Shown: positions 33,753 to 45,444, numbered from the stretch's first letter. The stretch is DNA of 64,000 nucleotides from Celoporthe dispersa (GCA_016584495.1 WAID01000004.1:3720001-3784000); one strand, 5' to 3'. Translations and numbers: made by a program. Notes: generated by a model not told the origin, from the letters alone.

Positions 33753-35680
33753 TCAGGTTCTGGCGGCCCAGTCTCGTTGCAGAATCCGTGGCAGTGTCTA
33801 GGAATGGGTGTTCGGAAACCTGAAAAGATTGGGATATTTTCTTACATCGTGCCACTCTTTCTCCTTAGCCAACGCCTCGTCGAACGCCACGCGACACTCG
33901 GGTGGTAGGCAGTCCTTGATCTCGTCGCTGACGGCCGCGAGGCCCTGGAAGGGCGCCAGGAAGTTGTGGTTGCGGCCTGTGCTGGCCGTGCCTTTGGTGT
34001 GGCTGTCGTAGCTGGCCGAGGAGATGCCCGCGGGTGGGGTCTCGCAGTAGGTGTCCGTGACCGTGAAGTTGCGAGGGACGACGGGGTTCAGCGCGGGGAA
34101 GACCTGCGAGGTGTGTTGGCCCGCAGCGCCGGGTGCAGAAGGTGGGATCTGCTCGATGCGCGCAGCTGTGGGTTGCATGATCGTGGGGTACTGCATGGTG
34201 TTGGTGTGGATGTCGTAGACGCCCTGGTTGTTGCGGCGACGGATGGCATTGATCTGGGAGTTGAAGTTCCTATAAAAACAATGAAACAAAAAACAGATAG
34301 CATCAGTAATCGCAAACCTCTCTGACAAACGGGGAGGGGAGCTTACGCAGCCTCGCGAGCATGCTCGAGCATCCAGTTGGTATCGGTGACCGCCACGCGG
34401 CGCTTCTTCATCTCGGCCATTTGGGTGGGTGCAACAGGCGCGTTGGTGTGGTAGACTTGACTGGCTCCAAACCAGGCGACGTACTGGTTTTTGTTGTAGG
34501 GCTGGCTGGGGTCGTAACGATCGTTGGGGTCGGCGATGGCTCCTCCTGGTGGCCCTCCTCTCTAGCGCGCGCAAGGTCGTAGTCGTCAGTGATGCGGCGG
34601 CCGCCAACAACAATCAGGGCGCCAAACTCGCGGAAGACAGATCGGGCTGTCACGATACCAATGGACCGACCCTTGTAGGAGTGGGGATCAACTCTCGCTC
34701 GATCAGGTCGCGCTTCTCCTCGTCGTCGACGATGCTCTTGAACAGGCGGCGGTGCTTGGTGAAGAACAGGTACGAGTCGCGGAAACCAACGCAGCGGGCA
34801 GGCTCGGTGGACAACATGTACAGGCGGTCGCCGCGGTCCTTGACGGTAAAAGTTCGGCACCTGTACTCGCGACCGCCCTGCAGATAACCCATCTTATCGA
34901 CCTTGGTCTCTCCCTCAGGATCCTCGGGTAGGTCCAGCTCGTCGTCAATAATGTTGTAGACTGGCCCATCCTTCTCGATCGCCTGCTGGGTGATGGGAGC
35001 CGGCGCGCCCTTGCGTCCACCTCGGCCACGCCAGCCGCCCCGACCACGGCGAGGGCGCACCTCGTCTCGGGGCACCTCGATGCCATCATCCCAGCCGGGG
35101 TTTGACCTTGGGTGGACGGCCGAGTCGCTTGCGTCGGACCATGGGCTGTGGAGCTGGGGTAGGTGATTTCTCAGCTGCGCCCTCCTCCTGTTCCTCGACG
35201 TCCTCCTCAGCACCAAACTCCTTTGCGCTGGTGTCAGCATCCTCCTCCCCTTGGTCTCGTCCTCCTGCTCAGCATCTTGCATTGTCTCGTCCTCGTCCTC
35301 AAGCTCCTTCCATGTCTTGGGTGTGTTCTCTGTTGGAGACAGGACATGCCCTTGGTCAGCAAGTGTACAGTTGACTGGGCTGGAGTTGGGGGACAATAGG
35401 GTTGCTGGTTGCTGGTTGCTGTTATGCAGCTGCACAGCTGTGTAGGGAGAGTGGATGATTCCCAGAAGTGGCAGTGAAGGTAGCAATCAGGTGCATCGGT
35501 TTGCCATCATGTGTTGCAGTGACCAGGTGGTGAAGAGGAACCATAAGTCTGCCAGACTGCTGTTGCAGATGGCGACGGCCCAAGGAATGGAACTGTGCAG
35601 GTTGCAGGGCCGGGTGCAGGCTTACCTAGAGCCTGCGCAGCGCGCTTGGCAGCAGCACGGCCTGATCTACGACCTGGCAT
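33753..35680 (-). CDS. rsc7: Chromatin remodelling complex subunit Rsc7/Swp82 family
   Basis: Subunit of the RSC/SWI-SNF-type nucleosome remodeller. Exon 1 (35626-35680) encodes a basic MPGRRSGRAAAKRAAQAL end. A 296-bp intron, long for this window, follows. Exon 2 (34347-35329) carries an acidic region, an AT-hook-like KRLGRPPKVK, an RGRGGWRGRGG patch and the family core: DKMGYLQGGREYRCRTFTV, DRLYMLSTEPARCVGFRDSY, FFTKHRRLFKSIVDDEEKRD and KGRSIGIVTARSVFREFG. The 77-bp intron 34270-34346 leads to exon 3 (33846-34269). I infer a final 48-bp intron (33798-33845) and a 15-codon last exon. Without it the frame reads on to a stop at 33798. Five missing bases are needed, in runs at 35247, about 35090-35105 (two), 34683 and 34553, and the corrected phases then agree at every splice site. 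About 503 aa. Confidence 0.9.
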
Positions 35681-36926
35681 CTTTGTGAATGTGCTGCTAC
35701 TGTTCTTGTCGACACGGTTACAGGCGCCTGCTGGTGGCGGCAGGTCTTGGTGTTGATGGGTGCAGCCAGATGTGGGGTGGCCTGGGGGTTGAATGGTGGT
35801 TGTGAAAACAAGCGCGGTCTGGGACTGCAGGCCAAAAGCAACGCGACTGTGCTGACATAAGCCCCACCCTTTAGGGACTGAGGACCCTGACCCAGGACCC
35901 TGGACATGGAAACCGCCCAACCGGTGGAAATCATCGGAGTGAGTACAGGGGCAGACTTAAGCACATCATATCTTCTATTAAAATAAAAAAAGGCAAGTAG
36001 GCTGTAGGGCTGGAAGAGAACTGGACACATGATTGTCCACCTCTGCAGATAACTTCATATCACTTGCAGTGCTATAACAAAGAGACTAATGGCACATGAT
36101 ACAGTATACAGTATACAGTATGAAATCATCATTATATATTATTTATTGCATTCTAAGACTGCTGTGAGCGCAGCAGAGCAATATGGTCTACAGCATCCAC
36201 GCATGTCTGAGATCAGAAGCCCAATAGCAGAGCAAATTTGTATCATCAGGGTGTAAGCGGGTTAAGGATGTTCTGGTCAGACTACTCACAAGAAGGTGGA
36301 TAAAAGGGAAAGGTCCTCATACCTGGACAAAAAGTGCCATGGGTGGGGTGGGAGAAGGGCGTCTTCACACGATGAGAGGTCATGTCTGGCTGCTGGACAA
36401 GAGGGCATCCAGATCTCAAGGGGAGCCGCCAAGCTCCTCGCACCACGCTTCTTCTCACCAGCAGTTCAGGGCAACAAGGGCAACAGCCCAGCACAAGTCA
36501 GCTGTCACAAGCATGAGGAGCAGAGGTTTTGCCAATGAGAGATTCAATCTGCTCATGTCCCTAAGACCTTATGTTTGTCAAGCCAGCCTCGCCGGGCTAA
36601 TAAGACCCTACAATCTTGCTGTTCCCTGATCATTGCAGAATTGAGCATTGTGCATGGACCCGCCCTGTCCAAGTTCGACAGCACTGTGCCTCCCTAAAGT
36701 TCCCAACTGGATCTCCAACAAATGATGCCCAAAGAGATTGTCGAGAAAGGTCATGTTAGTTGCAGTCTGTCCATTGAGTATGCAAGGCCTTTCCTTGCTG
36801 TCACCTTATGTCTGTGAAAATGGGAATCCTGGATCGAGCAGTCGTGTGTGTGTGTGATGCCGATCTGGTAGCAAGCTCAAGGCTCACTCTTTCTCTTGCG
36901 CTGCAGTGGGGCTGCTGTTGAATGCC
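35681..36926. other. Intergenic between tandem minus-strand genes
   Basis: rsc7 promoter and TFIIB 3' region. A locally AT-rich patch with an ACAGTATACAGTATACAGTA repeat and TATATATTATTTATT lies at 36095-36150. No gene seen. Confidence 0.5.
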
Positions 36927-38095
36927 CTAAGCCTGAGGCAGCCGATCAATCTTGCCCTTGCCACGGCTCCTCTGGAAGGCATCCTGGTCCAGGAGCTGAT
37001 CCCGGCACTGGTAGAGGTACTTGTAGGCTGTCTTGATGGTTCCATCACTCACACCAGCAACACCTGCAATCTTCTTGGAGGTGATGGAGTCGCCCATGTA
37101 GTGTGCAGCCATGAAGATGCATGCGGCAGCAACAGACAGGGGAGAACGACCAGCCAGGGTGCTAACCTGGGTGGTCTTCTTCGCAATGTAGATGCCAACA
37201 TTCTCAACATCTGACTGTTGCTTGATAGCCAGCTGCGAGACGTACCGGCGAACGAGGTCGTCGGCACCGGTAGAACCTTTCTGCTCGTAGCCGCGGACAG
37301 AAGTGACGTCCGTGAGGCCGGAAGCTTCTCCCTTCTCCCGCATCTCCGTGAGCCACTTCTCCAGAGCCTTGAACACGCGGCCAATCTCCTTCTTTGACAC
37401 TTTAGTCAGGTTGAAGACCTCGCGAAAGGTTCGGGGAACGTTGTTCTGGCGACACGCGATGAAGATAGCGCCGGCGATGACAGCATCCTGAGGCTTGCCC
37501 TTGAGGAATTTCTTCTCGTCGGCGACTAGAAAGAGAGAGGATGAGCACTAGGCGGCCCCAGGCAGGTCAGAGCACAGGTGACCAATACTTACGCTTGAAG
37601 ATGTGCAGGGCGTAATCGCGGACAGTAGAGCCCACCTGCAGAGTATCGGCCAGGGTCTTGATCTTGTTGAAGCCTTCCTTCTGGTTGACCTGTCCCTTCT
37701 CCATGGTCTTTGCCTGGGTCTTCATCAGGTGGAACGAGTTGCTGCCTTCCCGTCCGTTACTGGTCTGCAGCGTAGCGACGGTGTCCTCGAACAGAGGGTT
37801 GCCGACATCACCAACACGAGAAGGGTCATCGTTGTTCTGGTCGTCGTTGGCAAAGGTGCGCCACTCGGATCGGGTATCAACAATCTTGTCACCGACCTGC
37901 CAGATATTAGACTATGGATCGATTCTACGTTGTGGGCGGCGGCACCTACCACGAGACCACAGGATGCGCAGACCATGTCGCCACTGCTGAACTCCTCAAC
38001 CAGGTTGGGGGCACCTCTCTGCAGTCCTGGCACATGAGGATGTTGCTCAGCTGAGCCTCTCTGTACTCCTCCTGGGTAGCCATCGTGGTAGCCAT
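36927..38095 (-). CDS. sua7: Transcription initiation factor TFIIB
   Basis: General RNA polymerase II factor bridging TBP and the polymerase. Exons are 37950-38095, 37593-37896 and 36927-37525, with introns of 53 and 67 bp; 349 aa, the usual length. The N-terminal zinc ribbon has LMCQDC and CASCGLVV, followed by the B-reader/linker (IVDTRSEWRTFANDD). Two cyclin-like repeats follow: the first with AIFIACRQNNVPRTFREV, the second with SPLSVAAACIFMAAHYMGDS and TIKTAYKYLY. The GGGGG at 38007-38011 (plus strand) is one base short and breaks the ribbon between its two Cys pairs. Fixing it gives a multiple of three. I place the start at 38095 (MATTMATQEEYR). The frame stays open upstream to 38491, see findings. 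Confidence 0.96.
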
Positions 38096-39266
38096 CGTCG
38101 CAGTTGTCACGCTACGGCCAGCAGTCCTTGTCGAGGTATCGTTGAGGATCTCAGCAAGGGCCGGGCGATCGGCCTGTGGAGTTTCAGCCGCAGGCTTGGG
38201 GGCCGCTGCAGGCAGATTCGGCTTCGACGGGTGGAAACACTCGGTGACCTTGAGAGGTCGTAATTTCTTGGCCACTCTCTTACGCGGTCTATAGATGTCG
38301 TACTCGGCGCCGAGCCGAACCTTCTTCTTCACCCAGCGCTCGTGCTTGAGTTGTGCTTTGTGCGACTTCAAGAGGCCCTGGACACGACGGGTGGGTTCCT
38401 GGTCTCTGTCTTTGGCGAGATTGGAGAGGGCAACAGAACGAAACAGTGGCGAGTGAATCTTGGCGGTATTGATAGGCCGACGGGGCCTCAAGTCACGATT
38501 CTACTCCCCTGTACTCGCACTCGAGTGGCGATACGAGACCGTTGGAATCGAGACTCGCGAAAGCAGGGACGGATGTGTTCACGCGTGCGATTCGGGAGAA
38601 ATCGAGGCTAGGTGATCAAGTCGTCGCAAGGTATCGAAAGGGGGTCGAGAGTCGTCAAATGAGAGGAAGGTTATGCCCTTGCCGACCACCGTTCGGAACC
38701 AGTAAAGGTGTCCTGCTGTAGAGGCAATGCGAGGAAACGTCTCGAGGTCGCTCTGCTCGGTGCAGACAAGACGAAAGCTGGTCGGGAAAACCGTGATCCA
38801 CCGTTCTTGCCTTGGAAGGACTGATACAGGCAGAGGGGGAGACGGTTTTGCGGGCAAAGAAAACGACTGTCGTTGATGAAAGGGAGAAGGCGTGGATGAA
38901 GGAGACAAAAGGTTCGAAAGGAAAGCAAACAAACCGTCAGACTTGGGGAGACGTATGGGATGCGGCCTGGCCGACGCACAGACCACCATGGGCCAGCCTG
39001 GAAGCCAGCTCATTATTCAGCTGGCCTGCGTGCCTCCTACTTTACGCCTTGGCTTACCTTAGCAGTTACCTAGCGCCAGCTTCCTTGTCTTCACCAAATT
39101 CACCCTGCATAGTACAATGGGACAGTCCGAGCTGTGCACAGCTTTTTGTATTTATTTTGGAAAAGTCTCTATCATCCCGAGGCCATTCATTATTCATCAT
39201 GCATGCTTGCATCCAGCCCAGCCCAGCCTGTGACTGGTGACAGCTGGAATAGCCGACCGCCTTGTC
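38096..39266. other. Intergenic / TFIIB leader
   Basis: The first 400 bases are open in the TFIIB frame but lack family conservation. The rest, to 39266, has no recognisable gene and should hold the TFIIB promoter and the 3' end of the upstream membrane-protein gene. Confidence 0.5.
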
Positions 39267-40036
39267 CTATGAAGCCGTCCCTCCTCGCCTTTGCTGCTCA
39301 TTTTCCGAGTCCGAGTCTTCGTTCATATCCTGGAAGAGGGGTGCCGTTCGAGCAGAGGAGGCAGTTCTGATCGACTCGCAAGCACCTGTGGCAGCCTGGT
39401 TGGCGAAGAAGACCGCGATAGTGTGGGCGCCGGCATTTCAGGCAGTGGCGACTTGGACCTCGCCCTCTGGAGGCTGGCCGCCGAGCTGGGCCTCGCGAGA
39501 TGTCCTGCCTCCCAGCTCTTTCGTCGTACAGCGAGACGTCGGATTTGGACCTCGAGTGCTGCCTCGAGGCTTCCTCCCCTCCCTCAACCCGTACCGATAC
39601 ACGGAGCTAGCCTTGGTCCTGTCCGAAGTGCTGACCGAGTCGACAGTGAGGTGGCTGCTCAGCGATATTGACCTCCCCGACCGTGACGCCAGTGACTTCC
39701 GGATCATAGCTTCCCGCTGTTCTTCCGCCTCGAGTATCAGATCATTCTGCGTCATCCTCCGCCTCCTGCTGAAGTCCCTTGGCTGTAGGCACGGGTCCCT
39801 TTGGCGGGCTTCCTTGAGTTGCTGCTTCAACATCCGGCGCTTGGACAGGAGATGGCGACGAGAGAGGGGCGATGCAAAAGAGCGCTCAGGGTGAGGAGAG
39901 CTGCCACTGCTGCCACGATGATCCATATCCTGGTTTGGTCTCCGCTGGGCGTGTTTCCTGAGCCATCTCGTGGCATGTGTGCACCGTGTGAGATGGGGTC
40001 ACTTTCCACCAACCGGGCTATCGGAAGTGACGGCAT
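39267..40036 (-). CDS. Conserved-looking single-pass membrane protein, function unknown
   Basis: The ATG at 40036 begins MPSLPIARLVESDPISHG, then comes one strong membrane helix (IWIIVAAVAALLTLSALL, residues about 36-53). A basic helical segment follows (SKRRMLKQQLKEARQRDPC, RRRRMTQNDLILEAEEQREA), a Ser/Arg-rich region (KSLASRSGRSISLSSH, SRQHSRSKSDVSLYDER), a proline-rich stretch (LPEMPAPTLSRSSSPTRLPQ) and an acidic end (FQDMNEDSDSENEQQRRGG). This is a type II or III topology with a short N-terminal side. As sequenced four frames are needed: losses in GGGG 39866-39869, and in runs near 39590, 39490 and 39340. 770+4 bases is divisible by three (257 aa). The alternating Ser/Arg blocks look like phosphorylation-rich cytosolic regions. 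I do not recognise a named family. The opposite strand also has a 210-codon open frame, which I regard as the shadow. Confidence 0.6.
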
Positions 40037-42599
40037 GTTTGTGTGGTGCGGAGTCGTATAAGGGTTGGCTCCTGAACCAGATCTGAAGTACTGGATGGGT
40101 TTCCTCTCGAGCTAGTTGATGGTATCGATTTCAACAGAGGTGCGCAGTCGGGCCATAAGTCGATCCCCGCCTGGAGGGGATCATGCGCGCTTATATCAAC
40201 GGCCGAGCGGTGCCGTGTGCCCTGCCGTGCTCCATCCTAAAAGGGAGTGCGGCCCTGCATACCTGCTCATATTATAGTAGCATTGGAGCCCTCGTAAAAC
40301 ACCCTGCAGGGCAGCACAGGACCCGATGCTGTGGCTACTTGCAGGCTGCCCTGGTCCGTTAGGCCGTCCAATCGATATTCATCTCTTCTCCAGACTATTC
40401 CATTCTGCAGGAAGCCTGTGGCGCTGCACCACGCATCCTACAGGCGGCGTAACACCGGCGATGGAGATGGGGGTCCAAATAGGCGAGGATATTTTTAGGG
40501 ACCGGGAGGAGAGAAATGCCCACTGCTGACAGTGCACTAGCAAATCCACTGGGCTGTTTCAGGCCCTGCTGTTACTGCAGTCCCAGGGCGAAAGAAAAAC
40601 TCATTACTGCAGGCAGACAGAGGCTCCCTGCGATTCCTCAGGGTGGAGCTGCTTGGGACAGCCCTACGAACGAAGGGAGATGCGGGGCGAAGCAGGCAAC
40701 GATCTCGGGTCAGATGATCCCATCTCAACACCAACTGCGTTGTCGACCAACGTCCGCTGAACCATCTAATTGCTTTAGAGGTCTGATCTGAGATCAGGCC
40801 AGGCTCCACGGGTGTGTATCCTGCTGTCCCTCTTCTCTCACCACCCATGGCGCCCATCTCCATTTCCCCAAGATCATCGTCAGGTCAGCAGTAGGTTCAA
40901 CCTCGGCGTGGTCCACTAACCGTTGCCCGACACACACACACACAAAGTTATCTCGTATTTCGGTGCCGGTGAAGCAACCTTCGCTGCCGTTTTCATCTGA
41001 TCCAAGACCTGTCCATGATTGGAGCGGGCAGCCCGTCGGCGTCCTCCCGGTGATAAGCACTGCCTACTTGGTGGCTTACCGCTTGCATGGGTTTCTCCAC
41101 TGGTCGTTGGCTACTTGAGGGACGTCCGATGTCCTCACCATCACCACATTCCGAAGACGGCCCCCGACCGTCAGCGTCTTCCCTCCTCTCTATGCCCAAG
41201 TGCCCTCCCGTGTGGTAACGGTGCCATCATCTCTTTTTCCCTTCGTTTCTTTCTCTGTCCCACATTCACAGATTGCATATGCTGTTTTAGCTGATGGTTC
41301 GAAGGACGAAGGATTAATACAGCTGAATTACTCTGGATGGATCCTCCTTTTGGACCACCGCATGTCAAATGCGAGCTAGATGTCCGAGTCTACATCATGA
41401 TTACCTGGCTGAAACAATTTCCACCACCGATCCCTCAACCTGCTGACTACTTAGTACTCCTGCCTGCACCCACTTCCCCTCCACTCTGCCTCTAATTTCA
41501 GTGTCATTACTCAACCTCTGATGTGAAAATGCTGTCAATAAACACCCCATGGATGTTCCACATGCTGACACCCTGTCAATGGTCACCTAGCAGTGAGTGA
41601 GCCCCGAAGGGCAAGCATCATTGAGGACTATCCACATCTGACTTTCACATCGGGTCAGTCGTGAGGCGCCTGCGTGTATATGTTTCACGCTGCATCTCTT
41701 ACCTGTAGATGACAATTCCATTAGCACGACCGGCATAGTAAAGTCCTCGAAACGCCTAATAATAAGTAAGGGTTTCTACATTCTCCAGTCTTTGAGTATC
41801 ATATATTTTGGAAGCTAGATATGCGCACAATTGCTATGATAACAGCAGAGACGAAGACAATACCTCAAACGGATGTGTATCAGCTTATGGTCTATAACTC
41901 TTTTTCTTCCCTCTGGTCGGCAGAACGTCTTGTCTTCCTTTCTCTGCCAGTAATTACTAGGAGCATTTGATGCACCATTAATTATTATATTGCTAATAAA
42001 CACTGGCTTAGAATCGGCTTCAAAATGATCTAGTGCTGAATGCACACACCAGAATTGACTTCATGCCTGAGGTAGACAGACACATGTCAGCAGGGTGTTG
42101 GTCGGATCATTCTTGCGTCTCCGAAGTGCAAGTAGCGTCGAAGGTGATGAAAACGGAATCAGCTGGCGTCACAAAGCAACCTCGTAGCTATCCCGTCCCG
42201 TGAGCTTAAAATCCTGACAGTATACGGATCTCGATCAATTCAGGCTCACTTTGAAGATGGTGTTTCAAAATCTGGCAGCTGACTGGACGATTCCTGTGCG
42301 GGCGACGTCGATCTTGCCCGTGTGGTCCGTCCCAGCTCAACTGTGATATCATCGTGAGGAGTCGTGCAGCATGCACACACACACATCATAATTGGGGAAG
42401 GGGAAAATAAAAGACCAAGCGATCCCACATGAGAGCGGAGAAGCCGTCTGCGCTATGAATAGGAACGGTAGTTACCAAATAAGCAATCGACGACCAAAAC
42501 CTCAAAGCACCGAATAGTCGCCTCATCCATTCTTCACAGACACCATTTGGGCACCGAAGAAGAGACGCTTCCAATACTCTTATCTCATCCCATCCAGCT
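40037..42599. other. Gene-poor interval (2.6 kb)
   Basis: No coding signal in either strand. A short CA microsatellite lies at 40929-40945. 41700-42060 is clearly AT-richer than its surroundings (TATATATTTTGG, ATTAATTATTATATTGC), possibly a decayed insertion, but no element-like ends or open frame could be seen. Confidence 0.5.
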
Positions 42600-42672
42600 A
42601 TGCCCACCGCTTCAGAGAAGGCCAAGGCCAAGCTACAGGCCGTCCTCGATGCCGATAGACGTGACTGCAGCA
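42600..42672 (+). pseudogene. Orphan first exon (gene remnant)
   Basis: An ATG in good context opens a 24-codon exon, MPTASEKAKAKLQAVLDADR and four more residues, ending precisely at a GTGAGT donor in phase 1. The helical KAKAKLQAVLDA start resembles the first exon of several fungal secreted or hydrolase-like families, but too little remains to name one. The next good acceptor (CTACCAG at about 42761) leads to an immediate stop, and no exon with coding character follows. I infer the 5' stub of a lost gene. A short real micro-protein cannot be excluded. Confidence 0.35.
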
Positions 42673-43118
42673 GTGAGTTTTCCCGTCCTCGTACCGCTGC
42701 CGCACGCGAATGCCCAGATGTCCTGCAGATGTGCTGATCAGAGCTGCCCGTCTCTACCAGATTGAAACAATCGTATTGCTGCGACGCGTTACCCTGCTGG
42801 TGGTTCAGAGGTGACAAACAGGATGGACTATCCAAATCGTCGTGGTAGCACTGGTGGCCTGAGGGGGCAATCAAGGACATGTTGAATCGTCCTGCTTATT
42901 GACGAGGCAAGGAACTGATTGATGTTACGCTACGGAAGCAGCTCGCACATGGGGAGAGTCGCTCGTAAATTTAGTTTAGTATGGTATCAAAAGAGATGCA
43001 TGTTGTATCAATTACATTCATACAAGCCTGTTTATTACATACCCACGAGAGGCCGTCTCGCAGCACCATGCCCTCCATAAGTACCCAATCCCCATCCCCC
43101 AAATACCATGCTATCCGT
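42673..43118. other. Intergenic
   Basis: Contains the failed continuation of the orphan exon and the 3' region of the VOC gene. Nothing else seen. Confidence 0.5.
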
Positions 43119-43598
43119 CTACTGAGGATCATGACAGACAGCCTCGATATTGTTGCCAGCAGGATCAATCACAAACGCTCCGTAGTAATTAGCATGATAG
43201 TGGCTCCTCAGCCCAGGCTTCCCGTTGTCCTTCCCGCCAGCCTTAATGGCTGCCTCATACCATGCATCCACAGCTGCGTGGTCTGCTCGTGATGTTTACA
43301 CCAGTCAGCCTCAAACCCCTGGAAGAGGAGGTGATGTGTGTCCGAGATGACATAATTACATACCTCTGCAGCGGAATGCATGATGAGTCTTGGGAGTCTT
43401 TTCTGGCTTCGAGATGATCCACCAGTCTGTGTGCATCTGGTGGTGTTGCATGCCGCGGTCGCCGAAGCCAACATACTCTCCGTTGGGGCCGAAGACTAGG
43501 AGCTTCTCGTAGCCGATGGGCTTGAGGACTTCTTCGTAGAAGGCGACAGTGGCTTTATGGTCCTCTGCGGCAACGCACATCTGGGTGTGATCGATCAT
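43119..43598 (-). CDS. VOC-superfamily (glyoxalase/dioxygenase-fold) protein
   Basis: Small 133-aa protein of the vicinal-oxygen-chelate fold. Exons are 43364-43598 and 43119-43285, with a 78-bp intron (GTATGT; CTGAC branch; CACGAG acceptor). Motifs in order: MIDHTQMCVAAEDHKATVAF with the N-terminal candidate metal His, YEEVLKPIGY, a central THHAFRCRADHAAVDAWYEA with the second His, and the C-terminal YYGAFVIDPAGNNIEAVCH, which ends each fungal homologue of this group and contains the candidate Glu ligand. No frameshift. This subgroup is often annotated as glyoxalase family protein without a known substrate. Its neighbourhood (BVMO 1.8 kb away) gives no firm pathway. Confidence 0.87.
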
Positions 43599-45444
43599 CT
43601 TGACTGGTCGAGTTGGTGATGGTTAGAGTAGTCAATTATGGTGCTTAAAATTGTGATGCAAGTTATTATAAAAGTCCAGCTGGGTTGATAAGTACTTTGA
43701 GTAATTATTTTGACGGTGCAACGAAGAAGACCTCGTCAAACCCAGAGTCAGTGAGGAGAGCGGTCACTCGATTCATATAATAAATCCAATATCGTCCTCT
43801 GCCGTGTCCCATATCCATATAATCGAGGCCGTTGATACAATAATAGAAGCCCCAGCTGAGGCTCTTCCTACGAGGCCGACTGCCTCCGGGCCGAATCCCA
43901 TCCGCTTTGGTGGTGAGCGCGGCCCAAAATCCAAAGGCGGACGGTGTAGCTCGGCCTGCTACAAATGTCCGGACTGCACGGCCAGGCCCCGGGAGACAGT
44001 TGACCCGACGCGCTGGGGAGAGGAGGAGGCACGCAGCATCCATCTTGGCGAAGGATCAATGGGGAAGGCTTAGCTTGAGGAGCAAAAGTCCCGGGAAGAC
44101 GGCCAGGGATTATTAACTCCAGCCTAGGCAGACCGACGGACAGCGACGAAGGACCCTGACTGTGGGGTTACAGTAGAGCGGAGGTTCACAGCATTCCATG
44201 GACCTTGTGTGCACGATGTGCCCTTACTGCCTACCAAGCTGGGTTCTCCTGAAGGTACCTTGACAACACAAAGCGACAGCCTCGGCTGGAACCAATTGTT
44301 GCAACGGCGGACTACCAGAGGGTGGTCAGACGATGCACTTCGCTCTCGAAGCGCGGCATTTCGGAAGCGCCACGGATGCCTCGTCATGGGGAAAGGCCGC
44401 TGCGTGAGATCTCACTGGGCGAATAGATGCCAAATTCTGGGCTGCATAGGCTCCACCACTAGACCTGAGCTGTCGACTGTGTTATCTCGCAGGAAAAAGG
44501 AAAGGAAAAAAAGGCACCTTACTATGTACATGTCCTGTGCACACTATGGCGCCCTCCGAGAAACTGCAAGTCTACAGTCTATAGCTGGAAAAAGAAATCG
44601 TTTGTTTTCCAATTCAATCCAGCTTATAAGAAAATGTTGTTTGAGATCTTGTTATCTAAGAAAAGACGGGGTGTTTTTCACCTCCTATCTGAACATTGCA
44701 AGAAGCAGATACGTAGTGCCTCCTAGGGTGGTAGAAGGATTTGGAGGATGTGGTGGTATACAGTATGGAGTAGGTGGGAATCACCTGACTTGGGTGGCCT
44801 TACTTACGCATCATACCATAGTACGCATCTCACTGTAGTATCGATTTTCGAATGCAACCCCTCCTCAGCTTCCTAGGTCTTACATCCCCAGGGGTTAAGA
44901 AATCATCCACACTTCGCCACCAGAGCAATACATATTCATCAAGGGGTTGTTTTCCCCCTCTACTATTTTCACCGGTTTCTCTTGGAAATAATACTTGTCA
45001 CAGATAGGTATTGCTTGAATTTTATTTAGCATTTATTCACCAGATTAACATTTGATTTAGTAAAATAGGTCTAAGTTTAATTTGGCATTCTGCGCTGTAC
45101 AGCATGTACTACCCCGGTGGCAAAGTGTGGACATGAATCCTCGGGGGATGTATGTCGACCCGGACAATGACACCTATAGTCGCACTTTAACCTATAGACC
45201 GGCGTGTAGACCCTTGCTACGCTCCACCTCCGGCTGAGGTGGCATGAGGGGAATCCATGCGCCTACCTCCTCATGCATGTCTAGTACTTGATATATAACC
45301 GAGCTCTGTTCGGTCCCTTGAAAACCTCGGGCTGTCCAGCAGCAGTAGAGCGTCGCCAGACATCCGCAGAACAACATCGCTGAGAGGCCGCGGGCCCGGA
45401 ACGACAACACACATTCATCGCTAGAGGATTACCTCCCAGCAAAC
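43599..45444. other. Intergenic, with AT-rich segment
   Basis: 43700-44850 has open frames on both strands without protein character. 44880-45110 is AT-rich (for example TTTATTTAGCATTTATTCACC and TTTGATTTAGTAAAATAGG), in contrast to the GC-rich flanks. 45200-45440 is the monooxygenase promoter with TTGATATATAACCGAGC at about 45290, a possible TATA box. Confidence 0.45.

Noticed and set aside
39262..39894. 210-codon plus-strand frame opposite the 39-kb membrane protein
   Set aside because: The minus strand gives a coherent membrane protein after run corrections that also fix the length to a multiple of three; the plus frame lacks any such structure.
44209..44838. 209-codon plus-strand frame
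   Set aside because: Begins at GTG rather than ATG, runs into AT-rich DNA and shows no protein-family character.
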